NCBI GenBank assembly: GCA_000759755.1
Contig: BBMW01000010.1
Span: 1-64,000, forward strand
Origin: Citrobacter werkmanii NBRC 105721
Lineage (GTDB): Bacteria; Pseudomonadota; Gammaproteobacteria; Enterobacterales; Enterobacteriaceae
Direction of reading: 5' to 3'
Length of the DNA: 64,000 bases
The position numbers and the translations under genes were made by a program. Shown here in pieces: positions 1-11,598 of the stretch (the first letter of the stretch is position 1; every line of letters starts with the position of its first letter). The notes beneath the pieces were generated by a model. That model saw only the letters and a program-made list of their open reading frames with translations, did not search any database and was not told the DNA's origin.

Positions 1-40
1 AGCTCGCGAAGCGACGATTTTCCCGCCGGGAGCCAGGGAT

Positions 41-70
41 GCAAGGGAGGCGGCGGTGAGCCTCCCTTGC
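41..70. other. Perfect 11-bp stem hairpin downstream of phoR
   Basis: Bases 41-51 and 60-70 are exact inverted complements (GCAAGGGAGGC / GCCTCCCTTGC) around an 8-base loop. There is no T-run on either strand, so it is not a typical intrinsic terminator. It lies 3' of phoR, where enterobacteria normally carry the phoR-brnQ spacer. The rest of 1-216 shows no gene that I recognise. Confidence 0.6.
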
Positions 71-216
71 ACGTTCACGGGTATAGCGATATCAGAGAAG
101 CAATGCACATAAGGTGAACGGAAACTTATTCAGGGCAAAACATTCTCCATACATGCTTAACGGAACGGAATTTAACTCGCGCTGTTTTTTTGGAAAGATT
201 ATCTTACGAATACGGG

Positions 217-1512
217 TTAATCGTTACTTTTGGTCATTAAACGTTCCGGGATGACGAAACTAAATCGCGTCCCTTTGCCCGGCATACTTTCGATATTCAG
301 GCGGCTATCGTGATGTTGCAGAGCATGTTTCACGATAGCCAGACCCAGTCCACTCCCGCCCGTTTGTCGGGATCGCGCTTTGTCCACACGATAGAAGCGT
401 TCGGTCAAACGAGGAATATGCTCCGCAGCAATACCTGGCCCATTGTCCTCGACGCTAAATTCCGCCCCGGAGGCAATATGCTGCCAGCGCACGGTGATGT
501 GCGTACCCGCGGGGGTATGATTCACCGCGTTATACACAAGATTCGAAATAGCGCTACGCAGTTGATCCTCATTTCCACGCACGCTCAGGCGGCTATCAAT
601 ATCAAAAGTAAACGTATGATTATTCTGACTCAGCGTTTGCGCCTCGTGTTCAACCACGCGCAGCATCATCGGCACGTCCACCTTCTCATTGAGCAGCAGC
701 GCTGGCGCGGCCTCTATTTTCGACAGCGTCAGCAACTGCTTCACCAGCCCTTCCATGCGGTACGTTTGCTCACGCATGGTATGCAGCGCTTTTTCGCGCG
801 TCGTTCCTTCCAGTGGATGCTCCTGCATCATTTCCAGGTAACCTTGTAGCACCGTCAGCGGCGTACGCAACTCATGGCTGGCGTTGGCAAAAAAGTTACG
901 CCGCGAACCTTCCAGTTGGTGCATCTGGGTAACATCGCGCGCGACCATCAGCAATTGCTTATCGGTATAGGGCATCACGCGAATTTCCAGATGCCGCCCG
1001 GTATTAAGCACCAGATTGATTGGCCGACTAAAATCACGCGTTTTCAGATATTGCGTGAATTCCGGGTAGCGCAGCAGGTTAAGAATATTTTGCCCGCTAT
1101 CGTCCGGCCAGCGCAGTCCCAGAACCTGCTGGGCCAGGCCGTTACACCAGAAAATGCCGCCCTCTTCAGTCGTCAACACCACCGCATCGGGTAGCGATTC
1201 CGCCCCACTGCGAAAACGTTTAATCAGATTACCCAGTTCCCGGCGGCGCTTTTTGTTGCGCAGCTGCATTTGATGCAGCCCGTACAGCAACGGCTCCCAA
1301 CTTCCGCGCCCCGGCGGCGGGGTCATGCTTCTGTCGACCCATAACCACCAGGACAAGCGTAATAAATTCCAGAAATGCCAGACAAGCAGGCCGGTTACCG
1401 ACGCCAGCAAAAACCAGGGCAGATAACCAAAAAAAGCGCTAAGGATAAACGCCGGAATGCAGCAGAGGATCAGCTCCAGTACCAGCCTTTTCCATGACAA
1501 TCGTTCTAGCAA
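217..1512 (-). CDS. phoR: PhoR, phosphate-regulon sensor histidine kinase
   Basis: Inner-membrane sensor kinase that phosphorylates PhoB in low phosphate and dephosphorylates it in excess. The 431 residues equal the E. coli length. Two hydrophobic segments (about 12-30 and 33-50) are followed by a basic linker, a PAS domain (about 100-195), and a HisKA domain with SHELRTPL and the phospho-accepting His213. The HATPase motifs follow, with the N box near NLVYNAVNH, then DNGPGI and [11 protein letters not shown]. It lies 50 nt after phoB on the same strand, the usual phoBR operon, so it should share phoB's Pho-box promoter. Confidence 0.98.
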   Translation of the reverse strand: MLERLSWKRLVLELILCCIPAFILSAFFGYLPWFLLASVTGLLVWHFWNLLRLSWWLWVDRSMTPPPGRGSWEPLLYGLHQMQLRNKKRRRELGNLIKRFRSGAESLPDAVVLTTEEGGIFWCNGLAQQVLGLRWPDDSGQNILNLLRYPEFTQYLKTRDFSRPINLVLNTGRHLEIRVMPYTDKQLLMVARDVTQMHQLEGSRRNFFANASHELRTPLTVLQGYLEMMQEHPLEGTTREKALHTMREQTYRMEGLVKQLLTLSKIEAAPALLLNEKVDVPMMLRVVEHEAQTLSQNNHTFTFDIDSRLSVRGNEDQLRSAISNLVYNAVNHTPAGTHITVRWQHIASGAEFSVEDNGPGIAAEHIPRLTERFYRVDKARSRQTGGSGLGLAIVKHALQHHDSRLNIESMPGKGTRFSFVIPERLMTKSND

Positions 1513-1562
1513 ACGTCTTACTCCATTAACAGCCTAATCCATCAGGCCTATATTCATGTCAG

Positions 1563-2252
1563 TCAGAAGCGGGTCGAAAAACGATATCCCGTCCCACGAA
1601 CCGTCTGCACCATACGATCGTGTCCACTGTGCTCCAGCGCTTTACGCAAGCGGCGGATATGCACATCCACTGTCCGGTCTTCCACGTACACATTGGTACC
1701 CCAGACATGATTGAGTAATTGCTCACGACTATAGACGCGTTCAGGGTGGGTCATAAAGAAGTGCAACAGTTTGAATTCTGTCGGCCCCATATCCAACGGA
1801 TCCTCGCCGGTCATCACGCGATGCGAGGTTGGGTCAAGGCTCAGCCCCTGCATCTCAATAACTTCTTCCACCGCCATGGGGGAAATACGACGCAGAACCG
1901 CTTTAATACGCGCCACCAGCTCCTTGGGAGAAAACGGCTTAGTAATATAATCATCCGCACCCGTTTCCAGACCCCGGACGCGATCTTCCTCTTCTCCCCT
2001 TGCCGTCAGCATCATGACGGGAATATCCCGCGTCATCGCTTCGCGCTTGAGATGTTTAATAAACTGTAGGCCCGAGCCGCCGGGTAGCATCCAGTCAAGC
2101 AGGACGAGAGCCGGCCAGGGTTCATTGAGTTGGTTCACAGCACTGTCATAGTCTTCGGCTTCTACGGGTTGAAAACCGTTTTGCTCGAGCACGAAGCAGA
2201 CCATTTCACGAATTGGAGCTTCATCTTCTACGACCAGAATACGTCTCGCCAT
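1563..2252 (-). CDS. phoB: PhoB, phosphate-regulon response regulator
   Basis: Transcription factor of the Pho regulon, activated by PhoR phosphorylation and binding Pho boxes. The 229 residues form a receiver domain (acidic pocket near E9-D10-E11, phospho-accepting Asp53 in LLDWMLPG, conserved Lys in TKPFSP) and a C-terminal winged-helix OmpR-type DNA-binding domain ending in [10 protein letters not shown]. First gene of phoBR and divergent from sbcD. The Pho box just upstream implies autoregulation. The phoA-psiF genes elsewhere in this window are expected targets. Confidence 0.98.
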   Translation of the reverse strand: MARRILVVEDEAPIREMVCFVLEQNGFQPVEAEDYDSAVNQLNEPWPALVLLDWMLPGGSGLQFIKHLKREAMTRDIPVMMLTARGEEEDRVRGLETGADDYITKPFSPKELVARIKAVLRRISPMAVEEVIEMQGLSLDPTSHRVMTGEDPLDMGPTEFKLLHFFMTHPERVYSREQLLNHVWGTNVYVEDRTVDVHIRRLRKALEHSGHDRMVQTVRGTGYRFSTRF

Positions 2253-2302
2253 GATTTGCCCTGTTTATAATTAAATCGTTTGCCATCAATACGGTGCCAT
2301 TA

Positions 2303-2334
2303 TGCGTCAGTTTTATGACAGATTTATGAAAAGA
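2303..2334 (-). promoter_or_regulatory. Pho box upstream of phoB
   Basis: Read on the minus strand, this segment has TTTTCATAAATCTGTCATAA followed by AACTGACGCAT. These are tandem CTGTCATAAA-like half-sites spaced 11 nt apart, as in the E. coli phoB promoter. It lies about 50-80 nt upstream of the phoB start and supports PhoB autoactivation. Confidence 0.88.
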
Positions 2335-2442
2335 TAGTCCAGGTTTAACGCAGCCCCGCGAATTATGACAGCCCTAAAACAAGATATTACCGTCCTTGCA
2401 GGGTTATAATCCCCGCCACTGTTTTATCGTCATGGAACTCTT

Positions 2443-3645
2443 ATGCGCATCCTTCACACGTCTGACTGGCATCTGGGCCAAAATTTCTACAGCAAGAGCC
2501 GTGCCGCTGAACACCAGGCCTTTCTCGACTGGCTGCTGGAAACGGCACAATCCCAGCAGGTGGATGCCATTATTGTGGCGGGCGATATTTTCGATACCGG
2601 CTCACCGCCAAGCTATGCCCGTGAGCTGTATAACCGTTTTGTCGTTAATCTGCAGCAAACCGGCTGTCATCTGGTGGTACTGGCCGGTAACCACGACTCC
2701 GTCGCCACGCTCAACGAATCCCGCGATATTCTGGCGTTTCTCAACACCACGGTGATCGCCAGCGCAGGCCATACGCCGCAGGTACTGTCGCAACGCGACG
2801 GCACGCCGGGTGCGATCCTGTGTCCGGTTCCTTTTTTACGCCCGCGCGACATCATTACCAGCCAGGCAGGGCTGACCGGACAAGAGAAACAGCAGCATTT
2901 GCTATCGGCTATCACCGACTATTACCAACAGCAATATCATGACGCCTGTACGCTGCGCGGCGACCAGAATCTACCCATCATTGCGACCGGGCATCTGACC
3001 ACCGTTGGCGCCAGTAAAAGTGACGCTGTACGTGACATTTATATTGGTACGCTGGACGCCTTTCCGGCGCAAAACTTCCCCCCAGCCGATTACATCGCGC
3101 TGGGACATATTCACCGGGCGCAGGTTATCGGCGGGACCGAGCATATTCGCTACTGCGGTTCGCCAATTGCGCTCAGTTTTGACGAGTGCGGCAAAAGCAA
3201 ATGCGTCCATCTGGTGAGCTTCGAAAACGGCAAGCTGAGCGCTGTTGAACACCTCACCGTACCGGTCACCCAGCCGTTGGCGGTGCTGAAAGGTGATTTA
3301 GCCGCGATTACCGCCCAACTAGAGCAGTGGCGCGGTGTGCAGCAGGAACCGCCAGTCTGGTTAGATATCGAAATCACCACCGATGACTATCTGCACGACA
3401 TGCAGCGTAAGATTCAGGCATTAACCGAAGATTTACCGGTAGAGGTGTTATTGGTGCGCCGTAGCCGGGAACAGCGCGAACGTATTATGGCGAATGAACG
3501 ACGTGAAACGCTAAGCGAGCTGAGCGTGACGGACGTTTTTGACCGCCGCCTGGCGCTGGAAGAACTCGAAGAACCGCAACGCGAGCGCCTGAATCAACTG
3601 TTTAGCACCACCTTACACACGCTTGCCGGGGAGACCGAAGCATGA
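2443..3645 (+). CDS. sbcD: SbcD, nuclease subunit of SbcCD
   Basis: Mre11-type metallophosphoesterase. With SbcC it forms an ATP-dependent dsDNA exonuclease and ssDNA endonuclease that opens hairpins and processes protein-blocked ends. The 400 residues match the family. The phosphoesterase motifs are all visible: SDWHLGQ near residue 7, [16 protein letters not shown], and ALGHIHRAQ. It starts 190 nt from the divergent phoB gene and its stop overlaps the sbcC start by 4 nt (ATGA), which indicates translational coupling of the two subunits. Confidence 0.97.
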   Translation: MRILHTSDWHLGQNFYSKSRAAEHQAFLDWLLETAQSQQVDAIIVAGDIFDTGSPPSYARELYNRFVVNLQQTGCHLVVLAGNHDSVATLNESRDILAFLNTTVIASAGHTPQVLSQRDGTPGAILCPVPFLRPRDIITSQAGLTGQEKQQHLLSAITDYYQQQYHDACTLRGDQNLPIIATGHLTTVGASKSDAVRDIYIGTLDAFPAQNFPPADYIALGHIHRAQVIGGTEHIRYCGSPIALSFDECGKSKCVHLVSFENGKLSAVEHLTVPVTQPLAVLKGDLAAITAQLEQWRGVQQEPPVWLDIEITTDDYLHDMQRKIQALTEDLPVEVLLVRRSREQRERIMANERRETLSELSVTDVFDRRLALEELEEPQRERLNQLFSTTLHTLAGETEA

Positions 3646-6600
3646 AAATTCTCAGCCTGCGTTTGAAAAACCTCAATTCTCTGAAAGGAGAATGGAAAAT
3701 CGATTTCACGGCTGAGCCCTTTGCCAGCAATGGGCTGTTCGCCATCACTGGTCCAACGGGCGCGGGAAAAACCACCCTGCTGGACGCCATTTGTCTCGCG
3801 CTGTATCACGAAACGCCGCGGCTCAATACCGTGTCGCAGTCGCAAAACGATCTGATGACCCGCGACACCGCCGAGTGTCTGGCCGAGGTCGAGTTCGAGG
3901 TCCGGGGCGAAGCCTATCGCGCATTCTGGAGCCAGAACCGCGCGCGCAATCAGCCTGAAGGCAATCTACAGGCGCCGCGCGTAGAACTTGCCCGCTGCGC
4001 CGACGGTAAAATTCTTGCCGATAAAGTCAAAGACAAGCTGGAAATGACCGCCGAACTTACCGGACTGGATTACGGTCGTTTCACCCGTTCGATGCTGCTG
4101 TCTCAGGGGCAATTTGCCGCATTTCTCAATGCCAAACCGAAAGAGCGTGCCGAACTGCTGGAAGAGCTGACGGGGACTGAGATCTACGGCCAAATTTCCG
4201 CCATGGTGTTTGAAAAACATAAAGCAGCGCGTACGGAGCTGGAAAAACTGCAAGCGCAGGCCAGCGGCGTGGCTCTGCTCGCTGCGGAGCAGGTGCAGTC
4301 CCTGACAGAGCGTTTGCAGGTACTTACTGACGAGGAAAAACAATACCTTGACAGCCAGCAGACTCAGCAACAGCATCTCAACTGGCTCATTCGGCAAAAT
4401 GAGCTACAGGCAGAAATCAACCGTCACCAACAGACGTTACAGGCCGCTAAACAAGCGCAGGAAGACGCACAGCCACAGCTGGCGGCGCTGAGTCTGGCGC
4501 AACCGGCCAGAGCGTTACGCCCACACTGGGAGCGAATCCGGGAACAAACGGCTACGATAGCGCGTACGCGGCAGAAGATTCAGGAAGTGAATGCTCGCTT
4601 ACAAAGCAGCTTAGCGCTGCGCGGGCGCATCCGGCAGCAGGCGCACACGCAGTCGACCGCCTTGCTCGCCGGACAACAGACGTTAACCGACTGGCTGAAC
4701 GAACACGATCGCTTCCGCTTGTGGGGCAGCGAACTGGCTGGCTGGAAGGCCCTGCTGGCGCAACAGTCCGACGCCAGCGCCCAACTACGCCAGTGGCAGC
4801 AATTACGGGAAAACGACACGCGTAAACTGGATGCGCTGGCGCTTTCCACGCTGACTCTTTCGCCGCAGGAGGTCACGGCGGCGCTGGCGCAACATGCGCA
4901 GCTCCGTCCGTTACGCCAGCGTCTGAGCAATCTGCATGGGCAAATCGCCCCGAAGCAAAAGCAGCTGGCGCAGTTACGCGCCACGCTTGTGCAGCGTCAA
5001 CAAGAGCTGACTCAGCGCAACGCAGTGCTTGCCGAAAAACGTCAGCGCTATAAAGATAAAAATCAGCAACTTACCGATGTGAGGATCATTTGCGAGCAGG
5101 AAGCCCGCATCAAAGATCTGGAAAGCCAGCGGGCATTATTGCAATCCGGCATGCCATGCCCGCTGTGCGGCTCCACCACGCATCCGGCGATTGAGCGCTA
5201 TCAAACGCTCGAACTGAGCGTAAATCAGGCACGACGTGAAGCGCTGGAAAAAGAGGTTAAAACCCTGGCTGATGAGGGTTCAACGTTACGCGGTCAGCTT
5301 GAGGCAATAACCCAGCAACTTCAACGGGATGAACGCGAAGCACAGACGCTTTCTCAAGAGGAGCAAGCGCTTACTCAAGAGTGGCAGACAGTCACCACCA
5401 ACCTTAACGTGACGCTGCAACCGCAGGATGATATCGCCCCGTGGCTGGCCGCCCAGGAAGAACACGAACAACAACTTCACCAGTTGAGCCTGCGTCATAC
5501 CCTGCAGGCGCAAATCACGGCGCATACCGAGCAGATTACCCAGCTCCAGCAGCAAATTGACCAGCGCCAGGCGACGTTAACCGCCGAGCTAGCCCGCCAT
5601 GGACTATCCCTTCCGGCAGAGGATGAAGTCGCTTCGTGGCTGAGCGAGCGGGCGAGAGAAGCGCAAATGTGGCAGCAGCGCCAGAACGAACTCACCGAGT
5701 TACAGGCGCAGATAGCTCAGCTCACGCCGTTGCTGGAAACGCTGCCTGAGAGCGATACACTTTCTGCAGGTACTGAGAGTCTGTCGCTGGAAAACTGGCG
5801 ACAGGTCCATGACGATTGCCTGTCTTTACAGGGCCAGTGGCAAACCTTGCAACAGCAGGAGACGCAGGACGTACAGCGCGCCGCAGAAATTCAGGCACAG
5901 TTTGATGCCGCACTGCAGGCCAGCCTCTTTGCCGATCGTGACGCCTTTGTTGCCGCTCTGCTGGATGAAGAGACCTTTAGCCGTCTGGAGCAGTTAAAGC
6001 AATCGCTGGAAAACCAGCAACAGCAGGCACAAACGCTGCTTAATCAGGCTCAGCAGGCGCTGGCGAGCCATCACCAGCAGTTGCCAACCGGGGCGGATCT
6101 CACGCTCACAGCACAACATCTTCGCGACGCGCTGGCGCAGCTCACCCAGCTGCTACGGGAAAATACCACTCGCCAGGGTGAAATTCGCCAGCAGCTCAAA
6201 CAGGATGCTGAACATCGTCAGCAGCAACAGGCGCTGATGCAGGAGATTGAAAAGGTCACGCAGCAGGTTGATGACTGGGGCTATCTGAATGCGTTGATCG
6301 GCTCGAAAGAGGGAGATAAATTCCGCAAGTTTGCCCAGGGGCTGACGCTGGATAACCTGGTGTGGCTTGCCAACAACCAACTCACTCGTCTGCATGGTCG
6401 CTATCTGTTACAGCGTAAGGCCAGCGAAGCGCTGGAGCTGGAAGTGGTTGATACCTGGCAGGCCGATGCCGTGCGCGACACCCGTACGCTTTCCGGCGGC
6501 GAGAGTTTCCTCGTGAGTCTGGCGCTGGCGCTGGCGTTATCCGATCTGGTCAGCCACAAAACGCGAATTGACTCTCTGTTCCTCGATGAAGGTTTCGGCA

Positions 6601-6788
6601 CGCTGGACAGCGAAACGCTGGATACCGCGCTGGACGCGCTCGATGCGCTGAACGCCACCGGCAAAACCATTGGAGTGATCAGCCACGTTGAAGCGATGAA
6701 AGAACGTATTCCGGTGCAGATCAAGGTTAAAAAAATCAACGGTCTGGGGTACAGCAAACTCGACAAAATATTTGCAGTTGATGCCTGA
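3642..6788 (+). CDS. sbcC: SbcC, SMC-like ATPase subunit of SbcCD
   Basis: Rad50-type ATPase that partners SbcD. The 1048 residues equal the E. coli protein. Walker A is GPTGAGKTT at about 37-45. Long Gln/Glu/Leu-rich coiled coils flank the zinc hook CPLC at residues 506-509. The ABC signature is [18 protein letters not shown], and the Walker B region is [11 protein letters not shown] near the C-terminus. The heavy Gln content of the coiled coils (runs such as QQQQAQ) is normal for this protein. Translation is coupled to sbcD through the 4-nt overlap. Confidence 0.97.
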   Translation: MKILSLRLKNLNSLKGEWKIDFTAEPFASNGLFAITGPTGAGKTTLLDAICLALYHETPRLNTVSQSQNDLMTRDTAECLAEVEFEVRGEAYRAFWSQNRARNQPEGNLQAPRVELARCADGKILADKVKDKLEMTAELTGLDYGRFTRSMLLSQGQFAAFLNAKPKERAELLEELTGTEIYGQISAMVFEKHKAARTELEKLQAQASGVALLAAEQVQSLTERLQVLTDEEKQYLDSQQTQQQHLNWLIRQNELQAEINRHQQTLQAAKQAQEDAQPQLAALSLAQPARALRPHWERIREQTATIARTRQKIQEVNARLQSSLALRGRIRQQAHTQSTALLAGQQTLTDWLNEHDRFRLWGSELAGWKALLAQQSDASAQLRQWQQLRENDTRKLDALALSTLTLSPQEVTAALAQHAQLRPLRQRLSNLHGQIAPKQKQLAQLRATLVQRQQELTQRNAVLAEKRQRYKDKNQQLTDVRIICEQEARIKDLESQRALLQSGMPCPLCGSTTHPAIERYQTLELSVNQARREALEKEVKTLADEGSTLRGQLEAITQQLQRDEREAQTLSQEEQALTQEWQTVTTNLNVTLQPQDDIAPWLAAQEEHEQQLHQLSLRHTLQAQITAHTEQITQLQQQIDQRQATLTAELARHGLSLPAEDEVASWLSERAREAQMWQQRQNELTELQAQIAQLTPLLETLPESDTLSAGTESLSLENWRQVHDDCLSLQGQWQTLQQQETQDVQRAAEIQAQFDAALQASLFADRDAFVAALLDEETFSRLEQLKQSLENQQQQAQTLLNQAQQALASHHQQLPTGADLTLTAQHLRDALAQLTQLLRENTTRQGEIRQQLKQDAEHRQQQQALMQEIEKVTQQVDDWGYLNALIGSKEGDKFRKFAQGLTLDNLVWLANNQLTRLHGRYLLQRKASEALELEVVDTWQADAVRDTRTLSGGESFLVSLALALALSDLVSHKTRIDSLFLDEGFGTLDSETLDTALDALDALNATGKTIGVISHVEAMKERIPVQIKVKKINGLGYSKLDKIFAVDA

Positions 6789-6961
6789 TAGCTTCACAAG
6801 CCGGATCGGCGCCATTCGGCACGAATATGTAGCACAATATTGCATACTCAAAGACGGATATGAAATGGCATTCCACTTCGCTTATCCGCAAGCTATCCCT
6901 ATTTGCGGCGAACGTTCGCCGCTATGACGCACATCCGGCGTCTTTCTTGTTGGCAGGTGGT

Positions 6962-8131
6962 ATGAAAAAAGTCGTTTTCTCGTTAGCGCTGGGGACATTT
7001 GGGCTGGGCATGGCCGAGTTCGGCATCATGGGAGTACTCACCGAGCTGGCGCGGGACGTGGGCATTTCCATCCCGGCCGCGGGTCATATGATTTCGTTTT
7101 ACGCTTTTGGCGTAGTGCTGGGCGCGCCGATTATTGCGCTCTTTTCCAGCCGCTTTTCGCTAAAACATATTCTGCTGTTTTTGGTCACGCTATGCGTGAT
7201 TGGCAACGCCATCTTCACCCTCTCCTCCTCGTATTTTATGCTGGCGGTGGGCAGGCTGGTTTCCGGCTTCCCGCACGGCGCATTTTTTGGCGTTGGGGCA
7301 ATTATTCTGTCGAAACTGGCACGCCCAGGAAAAGTCACCGCCGCCGTCGCGGGCATGGTTTCAGGGATGACCGTTGCCAATCTGATTGGCATTCCCGTCG
7401 GTACCTGGCTGAGCCAGGAATTTAGCTGGCGCTATACGTTCCTGTTGATAGCCGTCTTTAATATCGCCGTTATTGTCTCGATAGCTTTTTGGGTGCCCAA
7501 CATCAGCGATGAAGCGAAAGGGAATCTGCGCGAACAATTTCACTTTTTGAAAAGCCCCGCCCCGTGGCTGATCTTTTCCGCCACCATGTTTGGCAACGCC
7601 GGGGTTTTCGCCTGGTTCAGCTACGTTAAGCCGTACATGATGTACATCTCCGGTTTTTCCGAAACGCTGATGACCTTCATCATGATGCTGGTGGGATTGG
7701 GGATGGTATTAGGGAATCTGTTGAGCGGTCGGCTATCTGGCCGCTATACGCCGCTGCGCATTGCGGTAATAACCGACTTCATCATTGTGCTGGTTCTGCT
7801 GCTGCTTTTTGTCTTTGGCGGTATCAAAGCCGCATCGCTGACCTTCGCCTTTATTTGCTGCGCGGGCCTGTTTGCTCTGTCGGCACCGCTGCAAATTTTG
7901 CTGCTGCAAAATGCTAAAGGAGGTGAGCTACTGGGCGCGGCAGGCGGGCAAATTGCCTTTAACCTCGGTAGCGCAATTGGCGCCTGGTGCGGCGGTATGA
8001 TGCTGACGCTGGGCTTTGCCTACAACTATGTGACGCTGCCGGCTGCGCTGCTGTCTTTCTCCGCCATGTCATCGCTGCTGATTTACGGTTACCTGAAGCG
8101 CGGCGTGCAACAAGTTGCACCCGCGACGTAA
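6962..8131 (+). CDS. araJ: AraJ-type major facilitator transporter
   Basis: Inner-membrane MFS protein of the drug/proton or sugar efflux type. In E. coli araJ is arabinose-inducible through AraC, but its substrate is uncertain. The 389 residues have about 12 hydrophobic segments, starting MKKVVFSLALGTFGLGMAEF, which aligns with the E. coli start. I chose the ATG at 6962 and not upstream codons because the frame before it is not membrane-like and not conserved. The C-terminus is a few residues shorter than in K-12 (394). It lies between sbcC and the convergent mak gene, only 6 nt from mak's stop. Confidence 0.93.
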   Translation: MKKVVFSLALGTFGLGMAEFGIMGVLTELARDVGISIPAAGHMISFYAFGVVLGAPIIALFSSRFSLKHILLFLVTLCVIGNAIFTLSSSYFMLAVGRLVSGFPHGAFFGVGAIILSKLARPGKVTAAVAGMVSGMTVANLIGIPVGTWLSQEFSWRYTFLLIAVFNIAVIVSIAFWVPNISDEAKGNLREQFHFLKSPAPWLIFSATMFGNAGVFAWFSYVKPYMMYISGFSETLMTFIMMLVGLGMVLGNLLSGRLSGRYTPLRIAVITDFIIVLVLLLLFVFGGIKAASLTFAFICCAGLFALSAPLQILLLQNAKGGELLGAAGGQIAFNLGSAIGAWCGGMMLTLGFAYNYVTLPAALLSFSAMSSLLIYGYLKRGVQQVAPAT

Positions 8132-8137
8132 AACAGA

Positions 8138-9046
8138 TTACGCCTGCGGCCACAGCCAGGCCGCACCGCGTACACCGCTGGAATCCCCGTGTAGCGCCTT
8201 GCGTAGAGGCGTTTCGCACTCGCCGCCAAAGACAAACTGCTTCATCAATGTTGGAACGTTTTGATATAGCCTGTCGACATTACTCATTCCCCCACCCAGT
8301 ACAATGACGTCCGGATCGAGAATATTTATCACATGCGCCAGCGATTTCGCCAGACGCAGCTCATAGCGGCTCAATGCCTGCTCCGCCACAGCATCCCGTA
8401 CGTTAACCAGATCGATAATGTCGCTGCCCTTGAGCGACTTACCGCTCAGACGCTGGTAGTCGGTGGCAAAACCGGTCCCGGAAATAAAGGTTTCAATGCA
8501 GCCTTGCTTGCCGCAATAGCAGGGTACTTCCTGGCGATAACGCAGCTCATCTTCGTCCATCCACGGCAGCGGATTATGCCCCCACTCGCCCGCGGTACCG
8601 TTGCCACCCGTGTGCGCCCGACCATTCAACGCCACACCCGCGCCGCATCCGGTGCCAATAATTACCGCAAACACGGTTTGCGCCCCTGCCGCCGCGCCAT
8701 CCACCGCTTCAGAAACCGCCAGGCAATTGGCATCATTCGCCAGGCGCACTTCACGCTTCAAACGCATACTTAAGTCTTTATCAAAGGGTTGCCCGTTAAG
8801 CCAGGTTGAGTTGGCATTCTTGACTACCCCAGTGTAAGGCGAAATTGAACCGGGGATCCCCATCCCCACGGTTCCCGTTTGCCCGGTAGCCAGCTCCGCC
8901 ATCTCCACCAGCGCGGCAATGGTTTCTATCGTTTGCCGATAATCCTCACGCGGTGTGGGCAGGCGATGGCGAAAAAGCTGCTCGCCTGCATCGCCAAGCG
9001 CAATAACTTCCGTTTTTGTACCGCCCAAATCGATACCTATACGCAC
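8138..9046 (-). CDS. mak: Mak, ROK-family fructokinase
   Basis: Cytoplasmic ATP-dependent manno(fructo)kinase. The ROK features are all present: the N-terminal phosphate loop [12 protein letters not shown], the catalytic region with NDANCLA, the glycine motif GTGCGAG, and the zinc signature with [12 protein letters not shown] chose the GTG at 9044-9046 because it gives 302 residues, the E. coli length, and is preceded by a good ribosome site (AGAGGAG). An upstream in-frame ATG would add 35 unconserved residues and run into rdgC's leader. It is divergent from rdgC. Confidence 0.95.
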   Translation of the reverse strand: MRIGIDLGGTKTEVIALGDAGEQLFRHRLPTPREDYRQTIETIAALVEMAELATGQTGTVGMGIPGSISPYTGVVKNANSTWLNGQPFDKDLSMRLKREVRLANDANCLAVSEAVDGAAAGAQTVFAVIIGTGCGAGVALNGRAHTGGNGTAGEWGHNPLPWMDEDELRYRQEVPCYCGKQGCIETFISGTGFATDYQRLSGKSLKGSDIIDLVNVRDAVAEQALSRYELRLAKSLAHVINILDPDVIVLGGGMSNVDRLYQNVPTLMKQFVFGGECETPLRKALHGDSSGVRGAAWLWPQA

Positions 9047-9137
9047 TGTTTGCTCCTCTTCCCGATTAACAATGCAAGCATAGCGACAATTCGCTATCAT
9101 GCCCGCTGGATTTAACGACAAGGCCGTGGAAATTATC

Positions 9138-10049
9138 ATGCTGTGGTTCAAAAATTTAATGGTTTACCGTCTTAGCCGCGATGTTTCTTTGCGTGCCGAA
9201 GAGATGGAAAAACAGCTGGCATCAATGACGTTCACCCCTTGCGGTAGCCAGGATATGGCAAAAATGGGCTGGGTTCCGCCGATGGGATCGCACAGCGATG
9301 CATTAACGCATACCGCCAATGGCCAAATTATTATCTGCGCCCGCAAAGAAGAAAAAATTCTGCCGTCGCCGGTTATCAAACAGGCGCTGGAAGCCAAAAT
9401 ATTCAAACTGGAAGCTGAGCAAGGTCGCAAGCTTAAGAAGACCGAAAAAGACTCGCTGAAAGATGAAGTTCTGCACTCATTGCTGCCGCGCGCTTTTAGC
9501 CGCTTCAGCCAAACGATGATGTGGATCGACACCGTCAACGATCTGATCATGGTTGATTGCGCAAGCGCGAAGAAAGCGGAAGATACGCTGGCGCTGCTGC
9601 GTAAGAGCCTCGGCTCGCTGCCGGTCGTTCCGCTGACGATGGAAAACCCGATTGAGCTGACGCTGACCGAATGGGTTCGCTCCGGTACAACGGCACAGGG
9701 CTTCCAGTTGCTGGATGAAGCCGAACTGAAAGCGATCCTTGAAGACGGCGGCGTGATCCGCGCGAAAAAACAGGATCTGGTCTGCGACGAAATCGCCGTA
9801 CATATCGAAGCGGGCAAACTGGTCACCAAGCTGGCGCTCGACTGGCAGCAGCGCATTCAGTTCGTGATGTGCGACGACGGCTCGATTAAGCGTCTGAAGT
9901 TTAGCGACGAGTTGCGCGATCAAAACGAAGATATCGACCGCGAGGACTACGCTCAGCGTTTTGATGCCGATTTCATCCTGATGACGGGGGAACTGGCGGC
10001 GCTGATTAAAAGTCTGGTGGAAGGATTAGGCGGCGAAGCACAACGTTAA
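9138..10049 (+). CDS. rdgC: RdgC, recombination-associated protein
   Basis: Nucleoid-associated ring-shaped dimer that coats dsDNA and restrains RecA. Starting at the ATG at 9138 ([14 protein letters not shown]) the protein is 303 residues, identical in length to the E. coli protein and highly similar throughout, ending EGLGGEAQR. An earlier in-frame ATG (9099) would add 13 residues overlapping the divergent mak control region and is less likely. A hairpin with a T-run follows the stop. Confidence 0.97.
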   Translation: MLWFKNLMVYRLSRDVSLRAEEMEKQLASMTFTPCGSQDMAKMGWVPPMGSHSDALTHTANGQIIICARKEEKILPSPVIKQALEAKIFKLEAEQGRKLKKTEKDSLKDEVLHSLLPRAFSRFSQTMMWIDTVNDLIMVDCASAKKAEDTLALLRKSLGSLPVVPLTMENPIELTLTEWVRSGTTAQGFQLLDEAELKAILEDGGVIRAKKQDLVCDEIAVHIEAGKLVTKLALDWQQRIQFVMCDDGSIKRLKFSDELRDQNEDIDREDYAQRFDADFILMTGELAALIKSLVEGLGGEAQR

Positions 10050-10060
10050 ACCGTGTTTAC

Positions 10061-10095
10061 CGAATGGCGGCTCAATGTCGCCATTCGTCATTTTT
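10061..10095 (+). terminator. Intrinsic terminator of rdgC
   Basis: CGAATGGCG (10061-10069) pairs with CGCCATTCG (10079-10087), followed by TCATTTTT. It lies 12 nt after the rdgC stop, in the gap to the convergent ppnP gene. Confidence 0.85.
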
Positions 10096-10099
10096 ACGC

Positions 10100-10405
<306 letters not shown>

Positions 10406-10455
10406 TTAAGTTAACAACCAATATAGGGGGCAGGCGTTCCACCTGTCACGCAAAA

Positions 10456-11133
10456 TTACGCGAGCAATTCCGAAGCCAGTCGGGCGATCAGCACATTGGA
10501 CAGCAGAACCGGGACATCCAGCGATTTTTGCAGTAAATCGCGATGACGTTGATTAAAGCCCAGACAATCCAGCATGATCACATCTGCACCTTGCTCAAGC
10601 AATTCTTTACCGGCATCAATCAGTTGTTGTTCGGAACCGTGAATCGGATTCGCCACGGCATACACTGGCGGCGTTTGTAACACCTGCCATTTTTGCGTCT
10701 GGGCTTTGAGCAATTCCGTGACGGGGACAATAACCCCAACCTGATGCCCTTCCACAATCGAGGCGACCAGCGGAGGAATGATACGTAAAGGTTCCAGCAG
10801 CATACTCTTGCGGGCGGTCAGGCGGGCAATTGAGGCCGTACTCATCAGCAGGATCACGTCAAAGCCCTGATTGTCGAGCACTTCAACAATACCCTGCAGT
10901 GAGCGTTCCACTTTCTGGCGCGAAACATGGGCAAGTTGATGGTCGCAGAGCAGCGTTAAGAGCGGCTCGTCACCGGGAGAGACCCCGTACTCGGCCATCA
11001 CATCCTCTCGCCGCATCTGTCCCAGCAGACTGTGGTGAGTAATGTGCTGCTCATCAATATATTCCGTCAGGAGCGGTAACACCTCATTCATCGGCACCAC
11101 GCCAATCGTGAGGATAGCCAACGACGTACCCAT
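10456..11133 (-). CDS. aroM: AroM family protein
   Basis: Conserved enterobacterial protein of unknown biochemical role, historically found in the aroL-yaiA-aroM transcription unit under TyrR control. Starting at the ATG at 11131-11133 ([11 protein letters not shown]) it has 225 residues, like the E. coli protein. GGAGC lies 6 nt upstream. A GTG 12 nt earlier is possible but has a worse ribosome site. The sequence shows an Asp/Glu-racemase-like alternation, including [11 protein letters not shown] with a conserved Cys, and a nonpolar SASELLA-type end. Unlike a tight operon, it is separated from yaiA by 247 nt. Confidence 0.9.
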   Translation of the reverse strand: MGTSLAILTIGVVPMNEVLPLLTEYIDEQHITHHSLLGQMRREDVMAEYGVSPGDEPLLTLLCDHQLAHVSRQKVERSLQGIVEVLDNQGFDVILLMSTASIARLTARKSMLLEPLRIIPPLVASIVEGHQVGVIVPVTELLKAQTQKWQVLQTPPVYAVANPIHGSEQQLIDAGKELLEQGADVIMLDCLGFNQRHRDLLQKSLDVPVLLSNVLIARLASELLA

Positions 11134-11303
11134 TTTTTGCTCCACCGTCTTCTTACTTTGCTGTGAATTCCCGAATCATTGCCGGGCGCTGACCTGTGCT
11201 ACAAACGCTCAAAAGCGTAGCAGCAGATCGGCGGTCTATTTTGTAAAGATTCCAAATCATTCCAGTACTGTATTGTTATTGTTTAATTTTCGATTTTTAC
11301 TGT

Positions 11304-11315
11304 ATATCGCGATAT
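11304..11315. other. 12-bp perfect palindrome in the yaiA-aroM gap
   Basis: ATATCGCGATAT is exactly self-complementary and sits in an AT-rich stretch between yaiA and aroM (11134-11380). The same gap holds a GC-rich inverted repeat, GACACC...GGTGTC (about 11355-11375), just after the yaiA stop. No protein is known to me for the palindrome. It could be an operator for a separate aroM promoter. Confidence 0.4.
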
Positions 11316-11380
11316 TTAAAAAAATGTGATGTACGCCCGTACTGGGCCTTTTCAGACACCTGCCCGGGCGGTGTCCGACA

Positions 11381-11572
11381 TCAGGTTTTGTCGGGATCCT
11401 CATAGCGCTTTTTAGCATCCATGGCTTCCTGAGCGGAAGGATGCTCACTGATCAACGAATTCGGTTCTGGGTGATCGGCACGAAGTTGATACCAGGTTAC
11501 CGTCTGGCCTGGCGTCCCCTTTTCAACCGTTACAATGGTCGCCTGACGCGGATAAGGTGGTTTTGTCGGCAT
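11381..11572 (-). CDS. yaiA: YaiA, small conserved protein
   Basis: A 63-residue soluble protein of unknown function found beside aroL in E. coli and relatives, starting [10 protein letters not shown] and ending [10 protein letters not shown]. It has a compact charged sequence with no membrane segment. It starts 26 nt after the aroL stop on the same strand, so it is very likely cotranscribed with aroL from the TyrR-controlled promoter. Confidence 0.92.
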   Translation of the reverse strand: MPTKPPYPRQATIVTVEKGTPGQTVTWYQLRADHPEPNSLISEHPSAQEAMDAKKRYEDPDKT

Positions 11573-11598
11573 AGCTCTTCCTTTTGTCTGAATGAGCT

